Shown here piece by piece: positions 14,501-29,500 of a DNA stretch of 64,000 nt. Origin of the DNA: Larus michahellis (lineage: Eukaryota; Chordata; Aves; Charadriiformes; Laridae). Location of the stretch: positions 62,661,142 through 62,725,141 of the forward strand of contig NC_133896.1 in assembly GCF_964199755.1 (NCBI RefSeq), read 5' to 3'. The stretch's first letter is position 1, and every line of letters begins with the position of its first letter. The position numbers and the translations under genes are program-made. A model generated the notes under the pieces. The model was not told the origin of the DNA and searched no databases. It saw only the letters and a program-made list of their open reading frames with translations.

Positions 14501-17500
14501 TACATTATTCCTCCTATTATGTCCAAATTCAAATGCTGCTTGTAGGAACTACAGGAAGAATACTGAGTAAGCGTATTTCTTCTGTTCTGCTTTCTGATGA
14601 AATTATTCACTGACCTATGTGTGCAGTGCTTGCATTCTTGAGAAAGCAGGTTGTTGACATTCCTGGTGTGTCTCTGCATCTAGCAAAACAATATATTGGC
14701 AACCGTGTTATATTTCTGTGACTTGAACAGTACTGAAGCTATTATCTGCTTTCATAGAGTACGTCTTGACTGAGGTGGATAGACTTTGTTTGTAGGCTTC
14801 TGCAGAAATGATTTGATTTTTCTATGAATTGAGCTTCAAATACTTGGTTTTCATTCAGTATGTAACAATAGAATTAAAGCACTGCCTTGACTCACCAATT
14901 TGAAATCATCTTCCCCTTCGATTTCATCAGGTTCTGCATTTGTATAATAATATAATGCCTTACAAATGCGTTAGTTTAGACATATTCCTTTTGGTGGTAA
15001 GCTTCAGAGTAGTTTATCTTTTCCCTTTCACAAATTTATAAAGATAAAACAAATGAAAACCTTCTCTAACAATTTTAAAACAAGAAATCTTTGCTAATGC
15101 TGTGTTTGTGCAGTTTTAGGTAAAGGCACTGGAGGCTGATAAAGAGAGGCTCAGTTTCAGCACCTGAACAGGTGGCAGTGTGAGCGCAAACGTGCTCTTA
15201 AAAAGAGATTGTATTCTTTCCTTGTGGTGATTAATTTATGAGTAGTAGATGACTGATCCACACGTGGCATTCTGACCACCTGTCCTAAGATAAGCAGAGG
15301 TCATTCAATCTGTCACACTATGTAACTTGATATAAAGAAAAGGAAGACTACAGCAGGTGGCATGCAGAAATTTACAAGAAAATGTAGGAAGCCTCTTCAG
15401 TCTGGAACAACACTATTTGTTCGTTCTATTGAGTCTCAGTGACTCAATGGTAGGGGCATCTACCACCTCTCTGGGCAGCCTTTTCCAGTGGAGGCAGAGG
15501 GAGAAACGGGCAAGAGGGCAGGATGGAAAGACTGGTTCTGCCTGGCAAGGAAGAGTAAGACCAGATAAGGAGTTTACCCAATTGCAACTTTAGGAAAATA
15601 GAGCACAGGTTCTGTGCTGCCTGGAGTGAGCGCTTCTTGAGGGCTGGGATGGTGATACCTGAGACTTGCCAGTCCTCTGTTGCCAGCAAGCGTCCATGAA
15701 ATACATTGGCAAAATCTCAGCCACCCTAGCTGCAGATGTGCATAGAAGAATACATCCTTTCTCTTCTTAAATCCCCTCCTTTTACTACGTGTTTGCCAAC
15801 TTCAGCATGAAATGAGATAAAATAACATTCTTACATTCTACCCAACTTTGACTAATAGCAGAATGCCCAACCTGTGCCAAGGATCCATCAGGGTGGGAGA
15901 GAGCAAGAGAGTTCCTATGGAAGAAATGAATTTATGATTTTGTAACTCAAGACTCTATTGCAATGCCTGTGCATGAGAGGATCCAGTTGTGATTGTTCAG
16001 ACATTCTTAACTGTGCCATTTCTTATAGTGTGAGTGCTTGTCTTTGCAATACTAACAGTCTTTTAATTCAGCTTCTGTGTGGTCTGTCTGCAGATAAACA
16101 TTTGTGCATACATATGCTGTGGTGTACGTACATGTACACATAAATATATCTGTTTCTTTAACTGTGCTTAGACTAAAGGTTATGTTAGACTGCAGCTAGG
16201 AATAAGACTACTCAAAGTTAAAAGATCAAAAATTTTTATTTTTGCATGTTGCTTTACTCCCCAGAGGGTTTACAAGCCCAGTATGCTAGAGTTAACTCTA
16301 AGGTATGTTGAAGTGCATGCTTCAGGCATGCAGCAATCTTAATAAAACCATACTAGTAATTCTAATATTACTAGAATGTTTGTTTCTTTAGTTGTCCTTG
16401 CCCACCCCACCCATCACACTACTGAAAAATTAGTAGTAACTTTGCGAGTCAAGTCAAAGGTGCTTAGGAAAGGGTAGAGCACCACCAAATTTTTCTGTGA
16501 AATAGTTGTACCCAGCACGTGGTGAATACTCTCAACATCTTTGGAGCGAAGGGGGCTGGAGGCAAGGGAGTGGAATGTAGTGAAACAGAGGAAGTGATCA
16601 TCAAAGATCAGCAGCAGGGCTGTATAGGCATGAGGGTGGAGTATGAAAGGGAAGTAAGAAGGGAAACCACTGAAGAGATTCAAAGGAAGAGTGTCGCACC
16701 CAGGAATATCTTCAAAGAGAATAGACATAATGTCAAAAATGTCAGAGGTGGAGGTGGTATTTCAACTCTGAAGAGGGGGAAGTTTCAGGAAGGGTTCACT
16801 AGGTGGCTAGGACTTAAAAAATGTAGAAACAGTTACAGATGTAGAAAATGTAGAAAAAATGTAGAAACCAGCTTCACCTGGTCTGGCTGAATAGTGCCTC
16901 TTTGAACCAGTGGTTGCAGTCATTTACATAAATTCAATAACTGAATCGCCCACAATGCCGAATTGAAGGGAATGTTGTAAAGCCCAAGAAAAATGGGGTA
17001 TAGTGGAAGACGTCCAGATCTGTTCAAATAATAAGCTTACTCATTTTGTGAGAAATGAACTCCAAAACCTCAACCATTCATAGCTGTTGAATTTTACAGG
17101 AGGGCTTTTATTGCCATCTACTGGTCTAAATAAGCAGTTTGCTCAGCTACAACATCCTTTCTAAGACCCATTTGGAAAATGTTTGCTTACTGAGAAAATA
17201 TTTTGAAGAGATTGTTTCAGAATATTTCTTAGGCAAGCTTATCTTTGGCATGGTATCAGACGAGTCTGTTTGTAGTTAAGTATGCTGGCATGCCAAGCTT
17301 TATGAAAGGGGGTTCATTTAAACATCTGGAACCTGACGCACCCATAGACAGACTCCAACACATGCTTCACTTTGCAGGAAATCAGCTCTAGGAACACACA
17401 GAGGGTTTTGTACGTGTGCTGTGCAGTGGGTATGCATACATGCACTTTGAAAACGGGAGATGCCAACATTTCTTTCTACTTTCAACTTCCAAACCACATA

Positions 17501-20500
17501 AAATTGAACGAGACTTGAAAAAAAAACCTTTCTCTTAAGTAGTTCTTCAGAATTTCTCATTACTCCAGAGCCCAAAAAAATCAGCAGGAGAGCTTGAAAC
17601 CTCGAAGCTTGATTAAATTAAGTTTGGATCAAATCATTGACAAGGTGAGATTAGCTTTTTTTATAAATACGGTTATGAAAATGAAAGGCCCAGTTCTGCG
17701 TCTTTCTCAAGCAAGACACCCATTGAATCCTTAATCCCTTAATAAGATCTCTAGGATAACTATCTAATTTCTCTAAACGCCAAAGCCTTTTATATATTTT
17801 TTTGTCTATTCAGTATGAAATTCCTAAAAGATAGATTTTCAGTTCTTTTCTGGAGGCATCCATGCTGGCTGAAAAGTCATTGCCAGGCTGCCGTATAACT
17901 CAGATTTGCAGAGCGTTTATCTTTTGTCAGATGAACTAGATGTTTGTACAAGCATTCCCAGACTCCTGCAGATTTGGGGAGCTCAAAACAAGGAAGATCA
18001 GCAGTGACATTATTCAAATTATTTAAACTCTCTTCACTCGTTTTGAGTGAAAGAAATGGAAAGATGACCTGGCAGTGGTAACCATTTCAGTCAGTGCACA
18101 GGTGTCTATGGCCTTGCACCCACAAGTAAACAAAAAGCTCCTCACATAATGATTAAATCTGAAGAAATAGCTGGAAAAAGATGTAGCAGCAAGAGAAGGC
18201 TATTTTTTTTTAAATAGATTTGCTGATTTAGAGTTTTGAACTGTGTGTCATATATTGAAGTAAGATGAGAGAGTCACGGGGGTTTTATTTTTCTTTCCCC
18301 TGCAGTGCTTGTGCTCATTCCTGAGACTACCATATCCTGACCGTACTCCTAGTGGCCATTGTTTGCAGATCTTAACCAAAGCTTTTGTACACATTGTCAC
18401 TCATGGTTCCTGTTTTTTGTCTTTGTTCTTCTCTCACAGCTACAAGCCCCCAGTGTGAAAGGCTTTGATTTTGCTAAGCAGCATCTGGGCCAGCACAATA
18501 AAGATGATGTCCTCATTATCCATGAGCCAGCTCCTTTACCAGGACCTATTAAGGATACTACCCCATCTGAAAATGGAGATGTGCCCAGCCCCAAATCCAA
18601 GACTTCCTCAAAGCCTTCAAAGACTGTTCGACACAGAGGGAGGTCAGTTCACAGAAGAAAAACAAATTGTAGTAGGTGACAGTGTATTAATGGCTGTCGA
18701 TTACTGTATTTTTAGGGCAATTTTAGTGGAAAGAACTGCTCCAGAGCCCTGGGACTTGCGTTTTCTAGTGGGCCATCAGTTACGCCTTGCTACTCATTAT
18801 TACAAGATTGTGAGAACTTAGTGTCCATTTTTCTCTTAAAGGCAACATGCCCAGTTAAGAGGGGTATTTAAGACACTACTAGGGTGGCTTGGAGTCGAGT
18901 CATTGCTTGTTCAGTGGAAACACCAAGTGTATGTTTTCTGATGCATTCTCTTTGTAGTGCTCTCTAGCTACTAAGGCAACAGGTGCTTAAAACAAATGAA
19001 AACCATTGACAAAGAGCAATGTATCGCAATAATATTAATAGTGACGAATACATGTATGGTAAGTTGTAATTCTGAGAAATAAGCAGTATCTCCAAAGTTC
19101 AGGGACGATGTGTGAGTGTTTTTATTTGTGGTTATCTGTTTGCCCTCATAGCAAACCAGCTTTGGTCAGGAAAAGGAGTGATAACTTACAGCTGTGCCAG
19201 TGGAAAAGTGTCTGTCAACTTCCAGCAGTAATTTCCTAAACTTTTCCAATAATCAAATGATGTGAATGCATCTTGCTGGGAAGAATTATATTTGTAGGAC
19301 AGGCACTGTAACAGAGCTATGCAGTAAAGAAGGATCTGTGCATTTAAAAAAAAAAAAGGGGGGGGTATAAGTGGGAAGGTAATAGGTGGGAATGAAAATG
19401 GAGCCCTGAGGAGGGGAGTGCTATGATGAGTCACAAACAGCTTCTCACTGCGGAGCTCCTCTGTGCTCCACTTGCCAGTAATTCTTCTTCTCCCTCCCTC
19501 TCATATTTTTGCACTCCTTTGTGTCCAGTTCTGCATCCTCTGTGCTTTTACCTATGTGCTATTGCATGGGGGGAGGAAAAAAACAACCAAGGGCAGAGTT
19601 GAATGAGCTTAGAAAGAAACTAGCGGTTGTTCTTCCCGAGCTGCAGGTCTCTGTGGCACTGCCTGCTCCTCTGCTCAACCTTCTGTGCTTCCTCTAAAGC
19701 CTCACTTGTCCTAAGATCCTTGCTTCATCTTCCCCACGTGGGCTTCATACAGCTCAGGTTCCACCTGCCCAGATGCTGAGCCTGTCTTCCTGGCTGCCTA
19801 CAGGCCTTGCAAGTAGTAGACTACCAGTGGTACAGTGGAAGTTGGGCAAAATTGGAAAACAGTGGAAGAAAAAAATAGCTAACTCTTTTTGGTGTAGCTT
19901 AAATAAAGTAAAACAAATTAATATAAATCAGAAGGACAAGTGTTTCTGTGTTCCTTTTAAAAAGTTCAAAAGTGGTCTGAGAGAGAGATGGTACTTAGGG
20001 GGAGGGGAAGGTATCTATATTCACATTCACGTAAATATAAGAAAGAAATTTAAACTTGAGGCTGTTACTGTATTTCACGTAGAATAATTCAGAAAATGAA
20101 GCAGGAAAAATTTTCAGGAGCCGACATTTTAATGTTTCCCCTGAAGACAATAATGAATCATTGATCAAATTTGGAACAAAGATACTTTTTTTTTTTTTTA
20201 ATAGCATGTAAATTCAAACACTTCAAAATGTTTTCAAAAGATAATTTCCCTCCTCTCCCTCATCCTCCCTTAAGAGCAAATCTCCCTTTAGGCTTAACTG
20301 TGGAGATACTACCATCATCTCCCTTACATGCTGACATGCCCATGTCAGCTTGAGATTTAAAACATTTATTCCCTGAGGCAGAAATTGAAATGTGAAATGA
20401 TAGCATAGTGCGTTATGTTGGTTTTAGCTGTTTTCTGTTTTGTGAGGAAATACAGAACTCAGTTCATCACAATGCAATTCAGGACTGTATGTTGCGTGCC

Positions 20501-23500
20501 AGGAAGTACAGTGGTGATGTGAGTACATGTTCTGTATCTGTAAAAAAACAGCAAACAATAAAACCATCCAGGTTGAGCACAGCATCTCTAGGCTCCAGCT
20601 GAGAGTTGGCCCTGTTGTTTTGGCTTGAGAGGATGCAACTGCATATTCCTCAGCACTTATAAAGAATGACTGATGTTGATTCAGTACTATTTATGTTCCT
20701 ATAATTTACTTAATGATAATTTAGATAGACTGAGGAAAGAGTATGAAGGGAAACAAAGCACAATGAGGTGAAACAGCAAGTCAGCAGCAGATCTGGAAAT
20801 AGAACTTCGGCCTTGCACTCTGCTGAACCAAGACAGAGGTGATAGACACAATGGCTCTGCCCACCCTCTCCGCCTTAGAAAAGAGGAAAAGATGCAATGG
20901 TTCAGATCTGTAAGCTCATTGAGAACCATTTCTCCTTTTTTCCCTGCTATTTTTTTTTATTATTATTATTGGGATGTGACTTATTTGTATTACAGTCCCG
21001 CAGAAAGAATGAAAGATGAAGCGCAATTATCAGTGCATTGTTCAGGGAGGAGAAAAAAGGGGGGTGAATTTGGAGCATTGCCTGCTGCGAGCAGTAGGTT
21101 AACTTTCAATGAACTTGTCTGGCTGGGTGTAGTTATCTTTGTGTGTGCTCTAGGCAGGTTGATATTTAGCCAAGAGCCTCAGTAACTAGTTCAGATATCC
21201 ATCTAGCCCGAGCGAATCTTGCACTCAACAAGGTTAATGCACAGGCAAGTGCACACTTTCAGCGATTAACTCCCTGCAGAAATAGAGTATGAATGTTCAC
21301 AAGACAAAATGGTCACTAGAGACACTACCACAAAGGCTAATCCCATGTGAAAAGACAGGGTTTCATGTCAGCTGGGCAGTGATGTATGCCCTATATTTTT
21401 GCTATTTTTATACTATCTGAATCATTTTACATTTATTCTATACATATATTTATTTTATATATATTTATTTTCTGTTATTTACGTTTTATAATTTTACTCT
21501 TGGGGAAAATCACAGTATTTCCTTAAATTTTTCTGTAATCACCTGCTAAAATTATGGGCACTGAAATTGTAATTTGTAGGTAACAAATGTTTTTAAGAAT
21601 CTCATGACTGCATAGGGTAAGTACGTAAACGTAGCATTTCTGAATTGCCCTATGTTTAACTAGTCAGGAAAATATTCACATGGACTTGTAGTGTTATCAA
21701 GAGAACACCAAGTTAGCAAGTCTGAGTATTAGACTAGTTACCTCAGTGGGTTTCTTGTTTCTAATAGAATTCTTTTGTGTCTGAAGAGTAAACTGCTACT
21801 TATAAATGCAGAGTTTTTTCTTGAAGTGTGTTTTAAAGGAAAGATTAGTTAATAATCTTGTCACATGTGAGTCCTGTTGCAGTCAGTTTTCACACACAAC
21901 AACATCGTGGCAATGAATATATCTAACCATGAAAATTTATTATAAATTTATGTGTAAACAGAGGAAAATATTAGCAGTCTTCAGAAATACTTTAGCACAG
22001 GATTCTTTTGAGTGTGAGAACTGTGCCCCTTTGCAAGCTTACGTTACATTTTTATTTGTTTGTTTTTTAATGTTTGTGGCAGAGTTTCACCATCAGATGC
22101 TGAGTCCACAGCAAGTGAGCAATCCAGCGGGAGAGAGACAGGAGAAGAAACTGCAAGACCATCAACTGTTGCAAATGAGGGCAAACCACGCAGAGCAGTG
22201 AAGAAGGGTTTGTTAACTTTTCTTCTCTGCACTAGCAGTGCTTTACTCAGGTTGAAGAGTTACTCTAGTGCTGTAACTTGTCTAAACTCATCTTTGGCTG
22301 TTAATTTTTCTGGTTTGTGTCACAGAAAATTTTCTTCCTCTCTTTTTTGGTTTAGTTTCTTCTGTTGAAACTAAGATCTACACATTCCTTTCATTCCAGT
22401 AAGCTTTTAAAACTAATGGCTTAGCAGGAATGAATCTTCCCTCCTTTTCTCTCCCACACACCCCTGGCAAACCTCTTTCCATTTAGGCTTAATTGTTGTT
22501 CTCATGGTAGCAATCTTGCAGACAGTTACATGGGCAGTAGAGGTCACAGCAGGACTTGGTACGGCATGGGTATATGTCTCTAACTGTAACTTCAAACAAG
22601 TGAGATTAAGAAAAACAGGCCAGAGAGCCTTCATGATTGTGCTTTAGAAAGATGAAAATCCAGTGCTAATACGTTAATAACAGTGACTTTTTTGGTAAAG
22701 AACCATTTTCCAGTTAAAGTGCCACCATTTGTCTTGGGGGTAGCCTAAGATACACTTCTTTCCTCATTGAAAAGTTGATAAAACACTGCAAACCCACTTT
22801 CATTTTTTTAATTAAAACATTCTTTTAAATTCTTTTCCTGTTTAAAAGTGTGTGGGTAACTGTGCCTACACAAACACTAAGTGTTTTTTCTGAGAGTCTT
22901 TTGTGTTTAGATAGCTTGCTCCTTGCTCGAGGTTTTAGTTACCAGATCTTTGCTTTAAATCGCAATAGTCTTCCTAGAGAAAATGTGATACTGAATATCT
23001 GGTAAAGGAGCTTGTGATATCCCCATCTGTTCCTAATACACGTGGCTTGGTGGCAGCAGAAACTGAGAAGAAGAAAATATTGACCACATTGTGAGCAGTT
23101 TCTTCAATATATTGAATGTTTTTCCACGTACTCCATGAAATACCAGCTGAGATATAAAGATGACTATTGAGGAATGTAGTGCCGGTGAAATTCAGATCAT
23201 AGCAGACAATCTTTAGGTTTTGCTTATGTTGAAGAAATGAGATTGAGGAGTATGTAAGATAGTTTATTATAAACTGCTAGCTCTTGGGTGGCTAAAGAGC
23301 AAGTTAAAATAGTGTATGATTCTTAAACTTTCATAACGTGGACTACTCCTGTAAGAGCAAGGCTGATGGAGCAGGCTTTCCTCTGTAATAAACATGTAGG
23401 GAAAGCAAGCACAGGATCTGCTAGTATGACTAGAAAGTTATACTTCCAAATAATTCAGCAGGCAATGTATGCTGTATGTACTTTACACAGTTTACGCAAA

Positions 23501-26500
23501 GAAGATAGTGCGTTGATGTTTATATATGTTTTCAGTTCCTTGAGTTAGCTTTAAGGACAAAAACTCGTGCCCAAATACATATAAAGGAAAGCAATTATGC
23601 TATGACAGAGCTCTTCTTGGGATAGTTTATGGGTTGCTCCAACCTATCTGACTTCAATTCTCTTGCCCTGATTTACTGCTGTCCCACTTCTTATTACACT
23701 TCTTAAAACCCTTGTGTAAAGTTTAACATGCCCTTTTGGTGTAGAAGTGTTAGGTATTGCTGCATCTGAATTATCTGGCAAAGGCAGCAAGGATATTGTG
23801 TAAGATGTGTCCTTTTTACCTATCATGCTCTTACTGGATCAAATATACTATTTTTTCAGCATTTGATGCCTCTAGTTTGGTAATCATAGGGACTGTTTTT
23901 AGCATTCAGAGTTGGAGGCAATGTCCGCAGACAGCTATGTCTTAAATGGCAGATTCAGCTCCCTTTTTGTGCAGCTGAGGGTTGGCAGTTTGATCCAAGT
24001 TCATGCATTTCAGTCAAAGTAAATGCAGTCATCTTACTGCTGTGTTTTTTCCAATTGCCATTCCAGCTGAATGATTTGTAATAATTACTGTGTTGTCTGT
24101 TCTTTTTCCTTTATGTTGTCAGGACCAAACAGAGTGGGTAAGTAACCAGAGCTGGTAGTTGAGTACAAATACGAATAGAGGTGCTGGGGTAGCTGCAATT
24201 ATATCTTAAGGATGGAGGGATTTGTCTTTTGAGTCTAGAAAACCAAAATTGCTTTTGAGCTATTGAAGTATAAAAAATTGTCAGTAACACAAATTATAGT
24301 CATCCAATTTAGGCACATTTTTCTAATTTCCTCCCAATTTTTTTTTAAATTATTGAGGAAAACATCACTGTGAAACAAGAAAAACTGAGGCAGCTGTTGG
24401 TCCTGAAACAAGGGCAAGAAGCTTTTTATAAAGAAGTTATAGATTTTGTTAATGTCTTTACTGGAAGCCCAAGACTTTGCAGGCTACCTGCAAAGAAGCA
24501 CAAATATTTTCTCATGAACTAGTGGTTTTAAGGTCAGGACATAGAAAAGATGGGACAGGAGCAAGCTGACACTGTCTTTGATAATGCATACCATATGTAG
24601 TGATAAATCAAGGACTGTGTCCTCTGATAGCAGTTTCCATCTTCTAATAGTAGAGAAGGATGGATATCAGGCTGTCTATGATGCTTCCCGTTGTTGTGTT
24701 TATACAAGTAACTAATGAGAGTCATCAGCTGCATCCCAGGGATATAATCAACTGGGATACAAAGAAACTGTGAAATTTATCTGAAACTGCATACTTTGGC
24801 GTGATTCAAATACCAGTGGATCAGTGGAAGACTTTACTTGATTTTGGGTTAGGCTTCACGCACATTGGTTGCTGTGTCTCTTCTTTTCAAGAGGGTGTGG
24901 GAAGCAATAGCCGCCTTCTATCTCCAGCTGTATTGGTTTTCATATGAAATCATAGCTTCCTGCCAAGCAATTCATTTTCCTGACATTTTAGTTCAGTTAG
25001 TAGTTTCAGCCCAGGGGACACTGATGAACATTGATCCTGACATGTGACCTATATGGACTGGTTGTTTAAACGTGTTCTGTCCAGTATTTCAGTATTAATT
25101 CCTCTCCATTATTTTTCAGTCTCAGCTGTCTAGTCTGAGATCAAAATTTCATTCATATAGTGCCATCTGATAGCTTTATAAGGAAGACTTTTCAACCACG
25201 GACAACCATGTAATATAAGAACTTTGAAATGAGAAACCATTCTTATTGGTTTCCACTCGGTCAAAACTTCTAAAGAAACTCGTTCATGTGTTGAGTTAGA
25301 AACCATTTCACCTTTTGCTGTTTGTGTACAGCTCTGTGCAGTTCCTGACTTTCTTATCTACTTTACTATACTTCTGTCTTGGATGGTATTTATAGACACA
25401 TTCAGTGTGTGCATATAGGGAGGATTTAAAGGCAAGATGCAGCTTATAGGGGTTTTTTTGTGTGTGTGTGCATCGTTTCTGCAAAAGAGAGTAACATATG
25501 ATGTTACTCTAGAGCCTTAGCAAAATTTGACAGTGGGATGTTTGGACAGTTTTACAGAATGAGTTTAAAAACCGTTTCAGCTAAGAGGCCTCTGCCAAGC
25601 ACTTGTTTCTGTGTGCAAAAGGAAAGGTTATGGATGAAATTATAAAGGTTCAGAGTGAATGCTCTGAAGTAATTGCTAAGCAAGTAATATGAAAATAACC
25701 TTAAATTTCTATGTGGGAGATCAGTGAGCTTTGAGAAATTATGTTAGACTGGGAAGATTAGAAAAAATGACGATGTATGGGGAAAATGGGAAAGATCAAT
25801 GCAGAAGTTCAAATTTCCATTGTGCTACAGGATTGCTCTGAGGGATTCACACTAACTACTTAGATATAGAGATCAAGAGAGGCAAAGTTTGCACGATCCT
25901 AAGAAATGCATGAAGATGACAAATGGTAAAGATCATGTAAATAGTTACAGAAGAGAGAGATGGGTTCTCTGTCTTGCAAAATATTTGGGAAGCAGAGATC
26001 TTCAGTGCAACTGTTTACCTCCTTTTTAATAGCACTTTATATAGGAAAGTCACATTTACAAATGATGCATACCATTTATAATTGTGTATATTTGACAATG
26101 CATTGATCAAGTTTGAGAAATATGAAAAACAAGAATTTTGCTTAGCTTATGGCCAGATGGCTTTCCAGCCCAAAAGTCACGTGCTGTAAAGTGCACCATT
26201 CCTTCCCTCTCCTGCTCCCGTTTTGTGCTAGAAGAGGGAAGCAAAGGAGCAAGTCACCTACTGTGGTCTTCTACAGAAAATAGCATTCACTCCTCTTCTG
26301 AACCCTATACTTCATTACCAGCACACGTTGCAAATGGATCAGAGCAGTGACTGTGTTCTTTTCCTTCTTCTCTGTTGGAGTTGGATCATATTGATCAACA
26401 GCTGATTCTGTATCAGAATTAAATCAGATTCTCCTCCTGATTTGAATCTGAGAACCACAGCCCGTTATTAGAGGTCTGTGCAAGAATGTGGAACTACATC

Positions 26501-29500
26501 CCTCTACTCTGTTGTGTTCCTCCATAAGAAGAGTCACAAATCTTAATCCCTTATTGCTTATATTTCATGGTGAAAAGCAGTTTGAGAATTTGTGGTGTTA
26601 CCATGTGGACAAGACAAAAGATTATTTTGCAAGTCTTCAATAGTTTTTGCAAGCCACAATAACAGTTCCTGTTGTAGGCCTAGCTCTATCAAAAAAATCC
26701 TTAAATATGTGCTTAATTGCAAACCACTGGGGTGATCCTACAGATTTCAAGTCTTTTGAGGGAGATGACCTGTTTCTGTTGAAGTGATTAACTATTGGCA
26801 GGAACAGGGCCACAACTTTCATGTGTATTTGTTTCCATAGTGTCATTTGCTGATCATATTTGAGTTGATTTACCCTCTTCAGCAAATTACAACATGGCAA
26901 TATTTGTGTAGCTTGTAGCTTGCTTATTACTATGTGAACTGTTTATCCTGTTACAGAGAAGAAAACAGTGCTTTTAAAAGCTTTAATCAGTAAAACGTCT
27001 GTAAAATTCTTTGTATTTTGTGTGGATTTCTAAGAGTTTTTTTCTCATATATCACTCTATCACTTAAGAACTGCACTTTGCATTGAGGCATCTTTTATTG
27101 CTCTTTGAACCTCCATTTGAGGAATTTGCATCTCCTTAAGTATTGACAAGAGGAACCATTAGCAGTACGTACTTGAACAGCTTTTTATGGCGTAAAGTAG
27201 ATTGAGATTTTGGGTGTTTGCAACTGCCAAGAGCTTGATATATAGAAATAAAGAATGACAGCTCACCGTCTGGAAATATAGTGGAAAAATGTTTATAAAC
27301 TGCAAACCACGGGGTAAACTTGGTGTATGCTAAATGTGAATCAGCTGGAAGGCCTATAGGGCAAATTAAACACAGATGGAAAACATGGCATAGTCTTGTA
27401 GCATAGCATCCATAGAGCTTAATATTTGACTGAGGTAACCTTAGCCCCACTACTTCACTCTGTATTTGTTCTGCTGATTTAGGACCTCCTCAGACCAGCA
27501 GTGGAAATGAGCAGCACTCTTCAGCCTCTATCTTCGAACATGTGGATAGGATGTCACGTTCCTCGGATGCCAGCAGACGTGTCCCAAGCAAGATCCAGCT
27601 GATTGCTATGCAACCAATGGCAGCACCTCCCGTTCAGAACTCGGTGCTTTCTGATCGAGTAGCAGAGACCAACAAAATTAATAAAGAGGTATTTTTAAAG
27701 TGCTTTGAATGTTTGTGGAGGACTGTATGCCCAGCCAAGAGGGAAGTGAATAGTATCCAGTTTCTTGTTATCGGGAGTTCCACGTTAGTTCCTGAGGAGT
27801 TGAATTTTGACAAGTTACAAGAATAATCTTGTTACTATCCAGAGAGATAATGTGACCTGTTTTTGAGAAATACCTAAACCAAAACTTAAACACTAAGAGG
27901 AGTGAATTTGATGGTCAGGATACCTTGTGACATACGAGAGTTGTGTTAATTAACATGTGAGAATTGGAATGTCTGGCCCACCTTGGTTTTCATTCTACAC
28001 CATTCTTTTGACTTTTCAACAACTCAGGATGTGGCTTATACAAACAAGTTATCTCAAGACATTCCGGGGTGTGAATTTGCAGCACATTCATTGCTTCCAA
28101 CTTCTGATGTGTTTATCTGACAGCAAACATACAGAAACTTCCTGCTTTCTCTGAGGCTCATGTTACTGTAAGCAGAATATGAGCACGCCTGGGGCATTGG
28201 GAGAGAACGTAATGCATTGTAAAACCACATTGTACGCTGCCTGACAGTACCATGTACCCGCATCCTAGTTTTGTACCGGGTGTAAGACAGCATCTTCTCA
28301 TAATTAAAAGTGGAAGATTCCTGAAACCTTTAATTTAATTGTGTTAAGATACTGTGTTTCTCAGTACTTTACGGAAGAGAGGTAAATATATTAATCTAGT
28401 AAACATAGGCAAGAGGGGCCGCAAAACAGAAATCTGATTATAAGGGCAGAAGACACATAATTCTAACTATAAATGTAAAGCGTAAATCTGGCTTGTGTCC
28501 CTTTTATGCTTTTTGGGGCTTTTCGTGAGAGAATACACAAGAATCAATTTTTATTTGGTTTTTAATTCGCTGCTGCAGATGTGTTCCAGAACTAGTCCAG
28601 CACAGATGGAGCAGTTGTTGCTACCTGGTCTGGTGCCCAAGGCTTTTCCATTGATAAGAATGATTTCAGTGAGTGAGTGTTGGGCCAGAACTTAGAAGTG
28701 TGGTGCTATGATAGTTTTCCCCAGGTGAGAGGCACTCCAGGGAATTTGAAAAAAAGGCAGGAGAGAGGCATGAAAGCTCAGACTGCAAGAAGACGTACAG
28801 CTGATAACGGCATGTTCATCTAGGGACCAGAGCCCTTGTATTGCAGCTACATTTCTGCATAGGTTGTGATGTCCTCTCATGCTCGGTAGAGGCACTGAGT
28901 TATGAGCTCAATTAGCTCTTTAAGTTCTTGCTGCTTACATGATGAAGGTCATTAAAGGGAATGGGTGACAGACTTCACCACTATCGATCAAATGTATCTC
29001 TGATTGACAAGCAAAGGTAGATATAGCCTGTACTGTTTGGTCTTATTTTTTCAGAGCAGTGTCACTTCTGGCAGACAGCGGGAGTTTTTTGTGTTCCTCC
29101 TACCTTTTGCTAACAAAGTGACACCTCTCCTAATTGCACCTGCTGTGCTGGCAATCATATTGTGTATAATAGTACATCTACCTGAGGAGACAATGGTGAT
29201 ACTGCAAAATATCCAAGAAAGAAAGTGTGTTTACAAATTTTGTGACAGGACTTTAATCCTCCAGAGATTTGGGGGAGAGAGAGGGAGGATGGAGGTAGGG
29301 GCAGGCAGGGAGGTGAGGAGGAGAGTTTTATGGAAGAGCAGCAAAAAGTTCTATTTGCAAAAACTACAAATAAAAAATGCAGTTGACTTTTTTTTTTTCC
29401 GCCCCCTCCTTCTTTAAGATACAAACAGCCCTGAGGCATAAATCTGAGATTGAGCATCACCGCAATAAGATTCGTCTTCGTGCCAAGCGCAAAGGGCACT

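Larger units (their letters stand above)
4956..18439 (+). other. KIAA1549 intron, 13.5 kb
   Basis: The largest intron in the window. It holds old CR1-like fragments (6440-6800, 11210-11545, 15425-15500), a C/T-only tract near 7785-7810, a small tandem repeat at 16817 and a candidate cassette exon at 5983-6033. I see no other gene on either strand. Confidence 0.85.
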
